Assembly: GCA_963751395.1 (NCBI GenBank)
Contig: CAVVUC010000004.1
Span: forward strand, 1-64,000
DNA from: CAVVUC01 sp963751395
GTDB lineage: Bacteria > Verrucomicrobiota > Verrucomicrobiia > Chthoniobacterales > Chthoniobacteraceae
Direction: 5' to 3'
DNA length: 64,000 bases
The translations under genes were made by a program, and so were the position numbers. The notes beneath the pieces were generated by a model. The model searched no databases and was not told the origin of the DNA. It saw only the letters and a program-made list of their open reading frames with translations. This document shows, in pieces, positions 25,328-36,873 of the stretch. Each line of letters begins with the position of its first letter. Position 1 is the stretch's first letter.

Positions 25328-28300
25328 TCTGGCACCGGTGGAATTGAGCGTTACCGTGCCGCCCCAAGTGCCGCCACCGGCTCCGGCGCGCAGCGCGCCA
25401 CTGGCTGAACCATTCCTGCAATGGCGATGCTCTCGCCAGCGATGGTCACGCCGTTAGCCACTTCCAAGCTGGCACCGGAAATCACATCCACCCCGGCTGC
25501 CGTCGAGCCGAGGGCGTTGGCGTTCTGCACGTTCAACACGCCCGCGCTCACCGTTGTCAATCCGCCGTAGCTGTTGCTGCCAGTGAGACTAACGGTTGGC
25601 CCGTTATCGTCTTGGTGAGGGTCGAACTGGCTCCACCCAGGCTGATGCTAATCGTGCCTGTTCGCACGTCATAAGAGCTACCGGTCAGTGAGTCCGAAGC
25701 TACCGAACCCGCGAGCGTGCCTCCGAGAAGGATCACGGCACCAGTGGAGTTGTTTCCTGTCAGCGTAAGTGTGTTAGTGCCAGTTTTTCCCAGGCCGAGT
25801 GTGGTAGTAATGGCTGAACCGATTGTCCGATTGGCAGCCGTGGTGTCGTAACCGAGCGCGGAGCCGGCGGCAAAGTTACGTTGCAGCATTCGTTTGGATG
25901 GCAGTGACATCGCCATCGGACACCGAATTGGTCACGGCCAGCATCGCCCCGCCCGCCACAGAATAGCTGCCATTGGTCGTCGCGCCGGGAAGAGCCGAGG
26001 TGGAGCTGATTGTCAGCGCGCCGCCGTTGATCTGCGTCCCGCCGGTGTAGCTGTTCGTGCCGTTGAGCGTCAAAGTGCCTGTGCCGATCTTGATGAGCGT
26101 GAGGTTGTTTTCGTTGGCGTCCGTGCCGCCAATCACCACCGCCGAGCCGATGGTGCCGCTGGAAAGGTTCAGGATGCCGTTGCCTGTCCCGGCATGCCTA
26201 CGATCTTGCTGCCGACGAATGTTCCCGTGGTCGCGGCACCGCTGAAACCGGCACTGCCGGAAATCTTCAAAGTGCCGGCGGTTGACGCAGCGCCGAGAGC
26301 GAGGGTTGTCGTGGAAAGGTTGCCACCCACTTCAAGAGTGCCACCGTTCGAAACGGTATACACCGCCCGACAGCGTGGCCGTGGAATTGATGATGATGGT
26401 TCCTGCTTGGGAGATCGATGGTCGATGCCCACGATTGAATATCCGACGTCGCTGGTGCCCATCTGGATCGCGTAGGTGGAAGCGGGCACCGACCCGCTTC
26501 AAGAGCCTGCAATGTTCACGGTCGCTCCCGACAATGCCTGGTTGCCCGCAATGGTCAGCTTGCCAACTGCCGGAAGGCTGAACCCCTGCTGAATAGTGGT
26601 CAAACCGGTGAGAGCACCAGAGATGGTCGTGTTGCCAGTGCCGCTGTAGCGAAGCCCCCAAGTATTGGTTCCGGCAGCCGAAATCCCACCGTTGATCAGC
26701 AAACTGCTTCCAGCGGTATCCGCTTCATTGTTCAAAATCGTGAGCAAGCGAGTGGCAACAGTCCCGCTGGTGTTCACCGCAAACGGCGCACTGATCGTCA
26801 CCACACCGTTCGAACCAGTATTGGAAACCGTGACGTTGGGCGTTGATCCCGAACCTATCGAGTTCACAACCAATGCACCGGTGCCCGAGACAGTGAATCC
26901 CGATGAGCTGTCGGGAACAAAAGTGAGCGTCGTAAATGTCCCGCTCACATTCATATTCGCGGCCGTGCCGGAACTGAAAGTGGCGGCAGTCGTTCCGTCG
27001 AGAAGAGGAGCGGTGTCATTGTTCCAGTTCGCGGCGGTATTGATGTTGGTGTCCGCGCCTCCGCCGGCATCCCACGTTGTTTGCGCGTGGAGCGGGCTGG
27101 CGAGCGTGAGGCATGCGGCGGCGCAGAAGGCCTGACAGAAGGAGTTTTCGTGGACGGGTGGATGGCAGGGTTTTCATTTTGTTGTGCTTGGGTGTTTGGG
27201 TTCGTTTGGCAAAATTGTGGAAATCAATCAGCGATCGGACAGTTAGCGTTTTCTGATGAGAAGCGACGCGAACCGGCGGCGTTCGCGCAGGACGATCAGG
27301 CCGAGGAAGGCAAGCGCTCCGATGATCGTGGCCGGCTCGGGGATCGGGGCGAGTTCATAGTGCCATTGCACGAGCACGGCTCCTTGCGAAAACGGACCGG
27401 TCCGAACTGCACATTGTTCAGGAAGCTTGCGTCGGGCGCATCGAAGTGAACAGGAGATGGGTGTTGGCGCCGCCGCCGTAATTTCCGTCCCAGTTCAGCA
27501 TCGTGAGCAACCCGCTGTTGTAGCTGCTGCCATTGAAGCTCAAGGTTTGCACCGCGCTGTGATTGCTGAAGTCGATCGTGGAATTGCCTGACATCGTCAA
27601 GCGTTCCGACCGTTTCATCGTAGCCGCCAGTGTTCAACGTGCCGCCGGTCAGCGTTACTCGCAGTGGCGGCGTTGTTGATCTGATTGCTGCCGCCCAGCA
27701 ACAGCGTGCCGCCGGTGTTGATCTCGATGGACGCCGTGCTGCCAAGAGCGCCACCGGTCGGGGACGATGCCACCAGCGTGCCGGACGTGATCGTGGTCGC
27801 TCCGGTGAAGGTGTTGCTGCCGGTCAGGGTCAGGGTCTTGTCGCCCGTCTTGGTCAGCGAGGTCTTGCCGCTGCCATCGGCAATGACTCCGCTGTAGGTG
27901 TAGTCGCTGTTGCTGGTGGTCGTGTCGTTGTTGACGGTCAAGGTGCTGGTGCCGCTGTTGGTCACCGTGCCTGAGCCGCCCGTGCTGCTGAGTCCCGCGA
28001 CCTGCTGGCTGAACCCGTTCAGGTTGTGGGTGCCCTGGAGGTTGACCACGGTGCTCGTCGGCAGCGCGTTGGCCGCGCCGTTCACCAGGGTCGCGCCGCT
28101 GGAGACGTTGGTCGCGCCGTAGTAGTCGTTGTTGGTGCCCGAGATCGGTCGTCGTGCCGCTGACGATCGCAAGGTCGGAGTTAAACGATGCCGCTCGTGC
28201 CGGTGATGATGCCGGTGACGTTGAAGTTGCCGCCCAAGGCCAGCGTGGTACCCGCCTTGGTCAGCGTGCCCGAAAGAGCCAACTGTGCCGGCGCCGGTGT

Positions 28301-28330
28301 TGCTGATCGTGCCCGTGCCGCTGGTGACGG

Positions 28331-29680
28331 TCACGTTCTTCGCCAGCGTGCTGGAACCACCGGTGTAACCGAGCTCCCGGTATCGGCGATGCTCACGCCG
28401 GAGGTGCCTCCAATGGCCTGTGTGCCGGTGATGGAAAGCCTGCCGTTGGTGATGGTCGTCAACCCGCTGTAGCTGTTGCTGCCAGAGAGGGTTTGCACCG
28501 CTCCATTAACCGTAAGCCCGCCGTTTCCTTCGATAACACCGACAAAGGTCTGCGTGCCGCTCGACAGGGTCAGCACTTTTGCGGAGTCGATGGTGACTTT
28601 GGCGGTTGTATTTCCACCGCCCGTGAGGGCACCAATCGTTTCACTGTCAACAACGTGGAAAATGTTGCCCGCACTGTTCACCACGTTAACCACGCCCGAA
28701 TCGTAAATTGCATAACCACCGCTGACCTGGAGTTCGCCGCCGACGGCGTTGATCGTCGTTTCACCAGTGTAGGTGTTGCTGCCTGAAAGCAGTGTCACTC
28801 CTCCGTTGTTCCGGATGATCAATTGGGAGCCGGCAGAAGACTCACCAATATTGCCGGAAACCTTCAATGTGCCGGCTTGCGCACCGATGCGCGTGCCTGT
28901 TAGAGCATCGATGGTGACATTGCCCTGCCATTCGCTGGTGCCCGTGTTGGTCGTTGCCGTGGCCAAAGCACCGAAGAAACCGCCGATGCCCCCGCCTTTG
29001 ATGGAGATCGTCTTTCCGCTGCCGACGGTGATGCCACCAGTCAGGCTCATGCCACTGTTGTTGGCACCACCCACAGAAATGCCGGAGGTTCCGTTGAGCG
29101 CGCCTGCGTTCGCAATCCTCAACTCACCGGCGTTGATGGTGGTCGTGCCGCCGTAGGTGTTGTTGGTGCCCGAAAGAATCACGACTCCTGCACCGTTCTT
29201 TGTCAGCCCTTTCGCTCCGGAGACTCCGTCCACAATGTTGCCCGACAAGGTCAATGAAGCCGCCGCACTTAAGCCGGTGGCATCCGCGATGAGATTGTCG
29301 TCCAGCGTAATGAGGCCCGACAGGGTCGCCACGATGTCCGCCGTTGTGCCGAGCGTGATCGTTTTGGTTCCGGAGTTTCCGGCACGGACGTTGATGTCGT
29401 TCCCGATCGTGAGGTTGTTGACGATGCTGAGCGTGGTGTTGTCCGTTCCGGCTGTCGTGGCACCGAGGTTAAACTTGGATGCCGCATTGCTGGCAAATCC
29501 AGTGCTCACCGCCATGCGGCCCTTGTTCATGCTGTAGTTGCCTGCAAAGGCACTGTCGTTTCCGGTGAGGAAGAGCGTGGACGAGGCGCTGTTCTCGATG
29601 ACTTCTGTCACGTTGCTGCCAATGGACGCGCTGATGGTGGTCGTGCCGGTGCCTGCACCGGTGTTTGTCACCGTGCCCAC
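28331..29680 (-). CDS. Fragment of giant gene 1 (PATR repeats)
   Basis: 449 codons of beta-strand repeats in one frame, including GLTKNGAGVVILSGTNNTYG and LIIRNNGGVTLLSGSNTYTG. No separate function. Confidence 0.6.
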   Translation of the reverse strand: MGTVTNTGAGTGTTTISASIGSNVTEVIENSASSTLFLTGNDSAFAGNYSMNKGRMAVSTGFASNAASKFNLGATTAGTDNTTLSIVNNLTIGNDINVRAGNSGTKTITLGTTADIVATLSGLITLDDNLIADATGLSAAASLTLSGNIVDGVSGAKGLTKNGAGVVILSGTNNTYGGTTTINAGELRIANAGALNGTSGISVGGANNSGMSLTGGITVGSGKTISIKGGGIGGFFGALATATTNTGTSEWQGNVTIDALTGTRIGAQAGTLKVSGNIGESSAGSQLIIRNNGGVTLLSGSNTYTGETTINAVGGELQVSGGYAIYDSGVVNVVNSAGNIFHVVDSETIGALTGGGNTTAKVTIDSAKVLTLSSGTQTFVGVIEGNGGLTVNGAVQTLSGSNSYSGLTTITNGRLSITGTQAIGGTSGVSIADTGSSVTPVVPARWRRT

Positions 29681-31439
29681 GTTGTTGACCGAGTTGGTCG
29701 CGAAGATGATCGTGCCGGTGGTGGCGTTGCTGTTGATGGTCAGGTTGTTGGTGCCGGTGACGCCGCCGCTAAAAATTCCCGAAATCGCCGTGCCGGTGTT
29801 GCCGACGGTGAGCGCGCCGTGGTGGCGTTGGTGGCGAGCACAATCGGGTTCGCGTAGTTGAGGCCCGTGGTGCTGAACAGGAGCGTTGCCGCGTTCGTGC
29901 CTGCTGTATCGCCCAGGGTCACGGTCCCGTTTCCACTAGCACCGCCGAGTGTGGTGGCCAGAGTCGATGCGATGATCGTTCCGTTCTTGATGGTCAAGCC
30001 GCCGGTGAAGGTATTCGCGCCGGAAAGCGTCTGGGTGCCGGCCCCGGTCTTGGTGAGCGCCAGAGTTCCCGAGGTGTTGATGATCTTGCCGCTGAAAGCT
30101 TGAGTGGCGTCGCCGTCTCCCAAGGTGAGCGTGTTGGTCGGGTTGGCCGCAGTGATGTTATCCACCGTGCCCGCACCAGTCAGGCCGTTGATGGTTTCGT
30201 CGTAGCCTGCAATATCCATGGTTCCCGTGAGGGAGACATTGCCCTTGCCCGCACCGTTCGGGATCTGGTCGGCGGCACCGAGAACCAGTTTGGCCGTGGT
30301 TTCGCCCACTGTCGTGGTTCCCTGATAGTCGTTATTGGCGGAGGCGTTGTTCAGAGTCAACGTCATCGACGTGCCGTTGGTATTGCGCACACTTAGACCG
30401 TTGGTGCCCGTGATTTTTCCGGTGCACGGTCAACCCGCCATTCCCACCACCGGCGTTGAACATCGCGTCAGCCGCCCCGGCAGTGATGGTGCCGGAGAGC
30501 GTGTGGCCGGCCGTATCCACGCGGAAGGCTCCAGTGCGGCTGCCGACATTGGAGTTGGCATTTACGACGATGTCGTTCGAGATCGTTTTGTTGGCCGCGT
30601 TGAAGTAGAGTTGAGAGCCCGTGCCGATGGTGATGGTGCCCTTGCCGTAGCGGCCGCCAGTGGTGGCGCTGTTGTCAACCACGCCAAGGCGCATGTTGAG
30701 CAGGCTCAGCCCGCCTGAGAAGGTATTGCTGGCATTGGTTAGAGGATCGAGTGTCGGGGTGCCGTTGATCGAGAGCGCCAGTTTGCGCGTGCCGTTGTCG
30801 GTGAAGAGCGCGCCACTGGCAGCCGTCAAGTTGGAGATGGTCAGCGTATCCGTGCCCGAACCCGCTCCCGTCGTGGTAATGGAGTTCGTGGATGCACCCG
30901 TCGTCAGATTCGTGAACGAGGCATTGAGCCGTTCAGGTCGAACACGACCCCGGCGGCATTGGCCAAAGTCAATGGCCCTTGTTGGTGAAGGCATCGGAAC
31001 TGCCGGCCTTCAAGGTGCCGCCGTTGATCGTCGTGGTCCCGGTGTAGGTGTTGCTGCCGGACAGAATCAAAATCCCAGTGCCGGTTTTCGTGAGCGATCC
31101 CGAACCGCTCAGCACTCCCGCGTAAGTCGTGCTGGCATTGTTGCCGCCGGCCGTCAGGGCGACCGCGCCGGTGCCCGCATTGTTCTGCAAGGCGATGTCA
31201 TAGCCCACGCCCGGACGATGAGGCTGCCAGGCCGCCCACGGTGAAGGCGTTGCCTGCCACGGAACTGTCGAACACGAGGCTGCCGCCGTTCATGGTCAGC
31301 GTGCTGTTCTTAACGCATTGGTTCGAGAGATTCAGTGTTCCCGTAGTCAGCGTGGTGTCTCCACTGAACGTGTTGGAACCGGACAGCTTCAATGTGCCGT
31401 TGCCAATCTTGCTCAAGGCACCGGTGCCGCTGATGACGC

Positions 31440-32390
31440 CGCTATGGCGTGAGGTCGTAGACTGTTGGTGTCGATCGTGCGTTGGCGTTCAGCACGTAAT
31501 TGTGAGCCGCTGATGGCGATGTCGCGCCCAATTGAGCGTGCCGCCAGACCCGCTGAAGGTGAGCGCGCCGTCGAGCTGTTACCCAATGCGCCGCGTTGTT
31601 CACATTGATCGTGCCGCCGCAGAGCGTCGTCTCCCCCGTGTAGCTGTTGGTATTGGTGATTGTCAGCGTCCCCGTCCCGCTCTTGGTGAGCGAGCCTGCG
31701 GAGATCCCGATAGTGCCGCTGCTGTAGAGGGTGTAGTTCTTGGTGCTGGTGTCAAAGGTCGTGATGGCCGGGAGCCACGTTCGCAACGGAAATATCGACT
31801 CCGGTCGTACCCGTGGTGACGGAGTCATCGAAGGTCACGATGTCGCCAGCCAGGTAATCAGTGGTTCCGGAGGTGACTTTCCAATTGGCGGCAGTGCCCG
31901 TGCTGCCGGTCTTCCACTCCCCGCTGTCCAGCCCGGTCCAAAGGGATAATCATTCGCGATGGTCAAGGTGACCGCCGATCCCGAGTCCCCTAGATTTGCC
32001 GTCTGACGCGTGTTGATCCCGGCAACGGAACCTTTGGTGAAACCTGCAAAACCATTCCCGCCGATGGTCCCGTGTATAGGTGATCAAGTTGTAGGTGCCG
32101 GAACTCCAGAGGCCCGCTGCATTGGTCGCGTTGATAGTGACCTGGCCGGCGGCATTGGTGAAGGCCGTCGAGACCCGTCACAATCAGATCCGCCGCCGTG
32201 CTGTTGCTGAAGAGGTTTGCCGTCGCCGCGCCGCTGAAGGTCAGCGTTCCAATCGTCAACGCCGCGCCCGCCACTCCGTTGTTATTGGAAATGATGCCGC
32301 CGGTTCCATTGCCGACCGTCACGGAGCCGACTGAGGTGCTCCCGGTAAGGATGCCCTGCGTAAGGGTGATTGGACTGGAAACTGTCACTG
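31440..32390 (-). repeat. Internal duplication in giant gene 1, unit A
   Basis: It matches 34215-35130 at both DNA and protein level. Shared blocks include NSYTG-TTL-GGTINVNNAA, NYVLNAN, a SGTYNLI-Y block and DYP-WTG-DS-W-TGSTG. This unit is broken into several frames; unit B is intact. Confidence 0.7.
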
Positions 32391-33041
32391 CGCTGTTCTG
32401 AAGAAGAGCTTGGCCCCGCTGCCGTTGATGGCAATGCTGCCACTGCCATTAGCAACCGCTCCCGCTGAAGCCGGGTGCGTTGCTGATGGAGGTTGTGCCG
32501 GTGTAGGTGCTTAAGCCTGTCAGAGTGAGCATCCCTGCGCCGTCCTTGGTCAATCCTCCGCCAGGTCTGAGAGGTGCCGTCGGTGAGAAGGTCTTGCGTG
32601 ACGGTGATGTCTTTGACGAAGCCACATCGAACCTCGCTCCGCCGGACCTAATGAATGCGTTGGACAGCCCGCCCATGTAGGTGACGCTGGAGGTTGCCGA
32701 ACGCAGGATGTCTCCGTCGAAGTAAACCGTCGCTGTCGAACTGGTGCCGCGCGCCGTCGGGAAAGCGGGGAGCGTCATATCTGCGGTGCCGCCAATGTTG
32801 ATCACGGCTGTGTTCTCGTATTGCGGGCCAGGCGGGCAAACTGATTTGCCGCAAAGGTGCCGCCGGTCAGAGTTTCAGCGTGGAATTCAGTCCTGTGCTC
32901 GTGCCTCCGTTGCCACCCATGGACAGAATACTCACGTTCGCCATGCCGCCGGTCTGGGTGAACACGTGGTCGTGTTGTTGGCTGCGGAGTCGTAACGGCC
33001 AATCAGCAGGGTCGCATCGCCTCCGCCGCCCGATGCCGAAG

Positions 33042-35417
33042 TCATGTCAGTGCGCCGGAGCCGCTCAGAGTAAAGTTTGCGAACGAGCTGCTATTTGCGC
33101 CAAGCATGATGCCCCGGTTTGTGCTGGCAAAGGTGGTGATCGTGCCGGCGCTCAGGTTGTAGTTGCCCGTGTTGACGACGCCGCCATTGCCAATGATAAG
33201 CGCGTTTCCGCTCGTAAAGCTCACCGCTCCCCCGGTTTGATTCACGGTACCGATGGTGCCGGCGCTCCCGGAGCCAACGGCGAAATTGCTGGCTCCGAAG
33301 TTAAACGTCCCGGACGTGAGGTTCAGAGTCGCATCCGTCGCCGCATTTGAAACCGTGAGTGCGCTACCGAAGGTGACGGAAGCAGCGGCGAGCGTCAGTG
33401 TGCCTTCGCCGACAAAAGTCGATCCGCCTGAGTTCGTGCTGAACGTATTAGGTCCGGACAGTGTCCATGTGCCGACGCCGGTTTTAGTCAAACCGAATGC
33501 CGTGCTAATGACGCCGCTGATCTCGCCACCGCCAGCCCCCTGCAGGTTGACCGAGTTGACTGTCCCATCAATGCCGCCCTGGATGGTCAGCGTGCCAGAG
33601 GTGGAGAGCAGGGTGACCGCGCTGCCAACCTTCGTGATCGTCCCACTAAGGACGTTATTGCCACTGACGTTCTCGATGATGCCATTGGAACTAGTCAAAA
33701 GTTCCGCCATATTCGTCAACCCACCTTGAACTTGGAGTCTGGCACCGGCGGCAATGAAGGTATTTCCCGCCGTGTTGCCCAAGGCATTGTTGTTCTGAAT
33801 GTTTAGCGCGCCCGCCGAGATGGTCGTCACGCCCGAATAGGAGTTACTGCCCGTAAGTGTCAGCGTGCCGGTGCCGGACTTGGCAAGCCCGAGGGTGCCC
33901 GAGGTGTTGGTAATGCCGCCGGCGTAGATGCTGTTGGATGCGCTGCTGGCCGTCAGGACGCTCGATCCGTTCGAGCTGGTGGTGATCACCCCGCCGCTGC
34001 TGCCGGTCAGAAGCCCCACGGTCGCATTTTTTCCATTCATGTCCAAAGCGCCTGCGTTGACCGTCAGACTTCCAGCGGCGGCTCCGAGCCCGGCGGCATT
34101 CCCAAGACGCAACGTGCCGCCGCTGATCGTCGTGCCGCCGCTATAGATGTTCGTGCCGTCGAGCGTGAGGGTGCCATTGCCGGACTTGGTCAATGTGCCG
34201 GTGCCGCTGATGATGCCGCTATTCGTGAGGTCGTAGCTGTTGGTGTCGATCGTGCCATTGGCATTCAACACGTAATTGCGGCTGCTGCTGGCGATGGTCG
34301 CGCCCAATTGCAGCGTCCCGCCAGACCCGCTGAAGGTGAGTGCGCCAGAGCTGTTACCCAATGCAGCCGCGTTGTTCACATTGATCGTGCCGCCGGAGAG
34401 CGTCGTCCCGCCCGTGTAGCTGTTGGTGCTGGTGATGGTCAGCAAACCCGTGCCGCTCTTGATGAGTCCTGTCGATCCCGCGATCCCGTTGCCGCTCCCG
34501 CTTTTCAGTGTGTAATTCAGCGCGTTGTTCTCAAAAACCACACCAGACGGGCTCACATTCGGTCCGGAAATATCAACATCGACATTCGGCCCACCGGCGG
34601 CATCGTCGTTAAACTTTACGTAATCGCCTTCGATATAATCCGTGGCGGCGCTGTCCGAGTTCCGCTTCCAGTTCGAATTCGCGCCTGTCGAACCGGTAAC
34701 CCAGAATGTGCTGTCCGAGCCGGTCCAGATCGGGTAATCGGAGGTGATCGAGAGCGCGACGTTGCCGGCCGGGTTGACCAGCGACGCGAGGACGCGGGAA
34801 CTGGACCCGGAAAGAGTGCCGAGCGCAAAGCTGCCAAATCCGGTGCCGGACACCGAGGGAGCACTGTAGCTGATCAGGTTGTAAGTGCCGCTGGTCCATA
34901 CGGTGACCCCGGCGATGTTCAGAGTGATCGTGCCCGCATCGGTGGTCAGCGTGCCGGTGGTAATCGCGGTGTTCATCACGCTGCCGTTGGAGAAGAAATT
35001 CACCGTGCCCGCCCCGTTGAAGGTCAGGTTGCCAAGTGTCAGCGTTCCGCTGTTACTGTTTCCAGGCGTAATGATCCCACCGCCCGACACAGTGACCGTT
35101 CCGCCCACCGTGCCGCTGCCGCTGAGAACCGCGGCGGAGGCGAGTGAGACAGCCGACGCTGCACTGGTCGCTCCATTCACGCGAAGCTCACCCGCGCTGA
35201 CATCAGTCGCGCCATTGTAGGTGTTGGCACCTGCCAGAATCGAGGTGCCGCTGTTGGTCAGGCTCGCAGAGCCGCCAATCAAGCCCGTTGCGCTCTGCGT
35301 CAAGGTTCCGGCACTTGCCACGTTGATTGCCGTCGAACCCAGCGTGCCGGTGAGGGCAAGCGTCCCTTCGTTCACCGCGGTCGCACCCGCGTAGCTGTTG
35401 CTACCGGAAAGCGTCAA
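33042..35417 (-). CDS. Longest uninterrupted fragment of giant gene 1 (PATR repeats)
   Basis: 791 codons. It contains an internal new head module, YPIWTGSDSTFWVTGSTGAN, followed by NW-K and a D-Y-V-K-F-N-D-D block, the same layout seen right after signal peptides of such proteins. This suggests the gene grew by fusion or duplication of whole passengers. Confidence 0.68.
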   Translation of the reverse strand: MTLSGSNSYAGATAVNEGTLALTGTLGSTAINVASAGTLTQSATGLIGGSASLTNSGTSILAGANTYNGATDVSAGELRVNGATSAASAVSLASAAVLSGSGTVGGTVTVSGGGIITPGNSNSGTLTLGNLTFNGAGTVNFFSNGSVMNTAITTGTLTTDAGTITLNIAGVTVWTSGTYNLISYSAPSVSGTGFGSFALGTLSGSSSRVLASLVNPAGNVALSITSDYPIWTGSDSTFWVTGSTGANSNWKRNSDSAATDYIEGDYVKFNDDAAGGPNVDVDISGPNVSPSGVVFENNALNYTLKSGSGNGIAGSTGLIKSGTGLLTITSTNSYTGGTTLSGGTINVNNAAALGNSSGALTFSGSGGTLQLGATIASSSRNYVLNANGTIDTNSYDLTNSGIISGTGTLTKSGNGTLTLDGTNIYSGGTTISGGTLRLGNAAGLGAAAGSLTVNAGALDMNGKNATVGLLTGSSGGVITTSSNGSSVLTASSASNSIYAGGITNTSGTLGLAKSGTGTLTLTGSNSYSGVTTISAGALNIQNNNALGNTAGNTFIAAGARLQVQGGLTNMAELLTSSNGIIENVSGNNVLSGTITKVGSAVTLLSTSGTLTIQGGIDGTVNSVNLQGAGGGEISGVISTAFGLTKTGVGTWTLSGPNTFSTNSGGSTFVGEGTLTLAAASVTFGSALTVSNAATDATLNLTSGTFNFGASNFAVGSGSAGTIGTVNQTGGAVSFTSGNALIIGNGGVVNTGNYNLSAGTITTFASTNRGIMLGANSSSFANFTLSGSGALT
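34215..35130 (-). repeat. Internal duplication in giant gene 1, unit B
   Basis: The partner of 31440-32390. Near 34220-34400 the two units differ at few positions over long stretches. This copy retains an open frame. Confidence 0.7.
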
Positions 35418-36873
35418 AGTGCCGGACCGCCCTTGGTGAGACCGAGCGTGCCGGAGGTGTTGGCAATGGAGCCCGCGTAGGTGCCACTTGTTGAACTGCT
35501 GGCCGTCAGCACGATGGAGGCATTTGAACTGGTTGTGATCAATGCCCCGCTGTTGCCTGTAAGAAGGCCCACGGTTGCGTTGTAGCCGTTCATGTCCAGC
35601 GTTCCGCCGGTCACCGCCAAGGAACCGGTGGGCGCGCCCAGGGCGTTGTTATTGCCCAAAATCAACGTGCCGGCGGTAACCCGTGTGCCGTTGGTGTGAG
35701 TGTTGGAACCGGACACCGTCCAGGTTCCCGCGCCACTCTTGACAAGGGACGCGAGGTTCGCGCCGTTGTCTCGCAGGACGCCGCTGAAAGTGTTCGCGCC
35801 TGTGGAGGTGCCGGACAATTCAAAGTCACGGGTGACATTGGCCGTTACCGTGCCGCTCAAAGTAAGGCTGCCCCCGTTGCTGAGAATCTTAACCGTGCCG
35901 TTGCCGCTGGTCATGCCGATGTTGCCGGCAATGGTGTTGTTGCCGGCGGCATTCCGGATCACGCCCGCCGCGCCGCTCAGGCTGTAGCTGATGTTGCTGC
36001 CCAAAGTGAAATCCGCCCCCCATTGCTGTCGAGTTCCAAGAGGTTCGCTCCATCGGGGGCTCCGACACTTGCCGATGTATTGGTGACGGTTTTCGTCCCT
36101 GTTCCAAGCGCGCCGCTGCCGGTAACCCGGAGGACACCGCCGGTTCCGTTTATCACGATATTCCCTGTGAACGAATTGGAGTTGTTGGTGAGGATCAAGG
36201 TGCCCGTGCCGGATTTGCTGAATGCCACCACCGGTTCCGCTGATGATGCCGTCGAACTGCGCAGTGCTGTTGGCTGTGATGGTTCGCACGGCGGTGCCGA
36301 GGTCGGCGTTGGCGCTGAAGGTCAGCTTGCCATTGTGGTGGCGTCTGCCGAGGGTGACGTTGCTGGCGAACAGTGATCGCATTAAGAATCGTGCGGGCGG
36401 TGGTGCTGTCGGAGGAGAGGTTCGCACCGGACTCGAAATGTCACCGTGCCGGTGCCGAGAGCGCTGGAGGTGATGGAGCCGACCGTGCCGACGCTGTCCA
36501 CGCCGATTTGGACGGCGGTGCCGTAGAGGCCGGTGCCGCCGGTGTAGGTGTTGGCGCCCTTCAGGATGAAGGTGCCGGTATTGTAGAAGTCGATGTTGTT
36601 AGTGGCCGCCATTGGCGATCACTGCTTCGATGGTGATAGTGCGCCGGCCGTGGCGCCCCAGTCCAGCCATTGCCGCCGTCGCGCCGCCGAGCCAGCATGA
36701 TCCTGCCGCCGCTGCTGGTAATGGTGCCGCCCGAGCCATTGAGGCCGGTGCCGGAAGCTAGATTATCGCCAATCGTCAAGTCCGCCGCCAGGTCAATCGT
36801 GCCGCCATTGAGCGTCAGCAGGCCGATACTGCTGGCGGTTGTTGAACTTGAGCGTGCCGTGCGCCGCCCTTGG

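Larger units (their letters stand above)
22572..27177 (-). pseudogene. Giant PATR-repeat protein with PEP-CTERM signal, frameshifted (giant gene 2)
   Basis: A run of beta-strand repeats (patterns such as SGANTLTLSGSNAYTGGT and TKTGTGTLTLNG). It begins at about 27177 with MKTLPSTRPRKLLL; after one shift the signal peptide continues FCAAACLTLASPLHAQTTWD. Pieces in different frames cover 26499-26954, 26169-26489, 25876-26139, 25557-25916, 25351-25560 and 22919-25327. The end (22572-22964) has VPEPGTIGLLAVGAIGGLLL followed by RRR, a PEP-CTERM sorting signal for exosortase. After the RRR, about 20 extra residues come from a dispersed repeat (22593-22641). The likely role is a surface or exopolysaccharide-associated adhesin. 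It follows giant gene 1 after a 65-bp gap. Confidence 0.72.
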
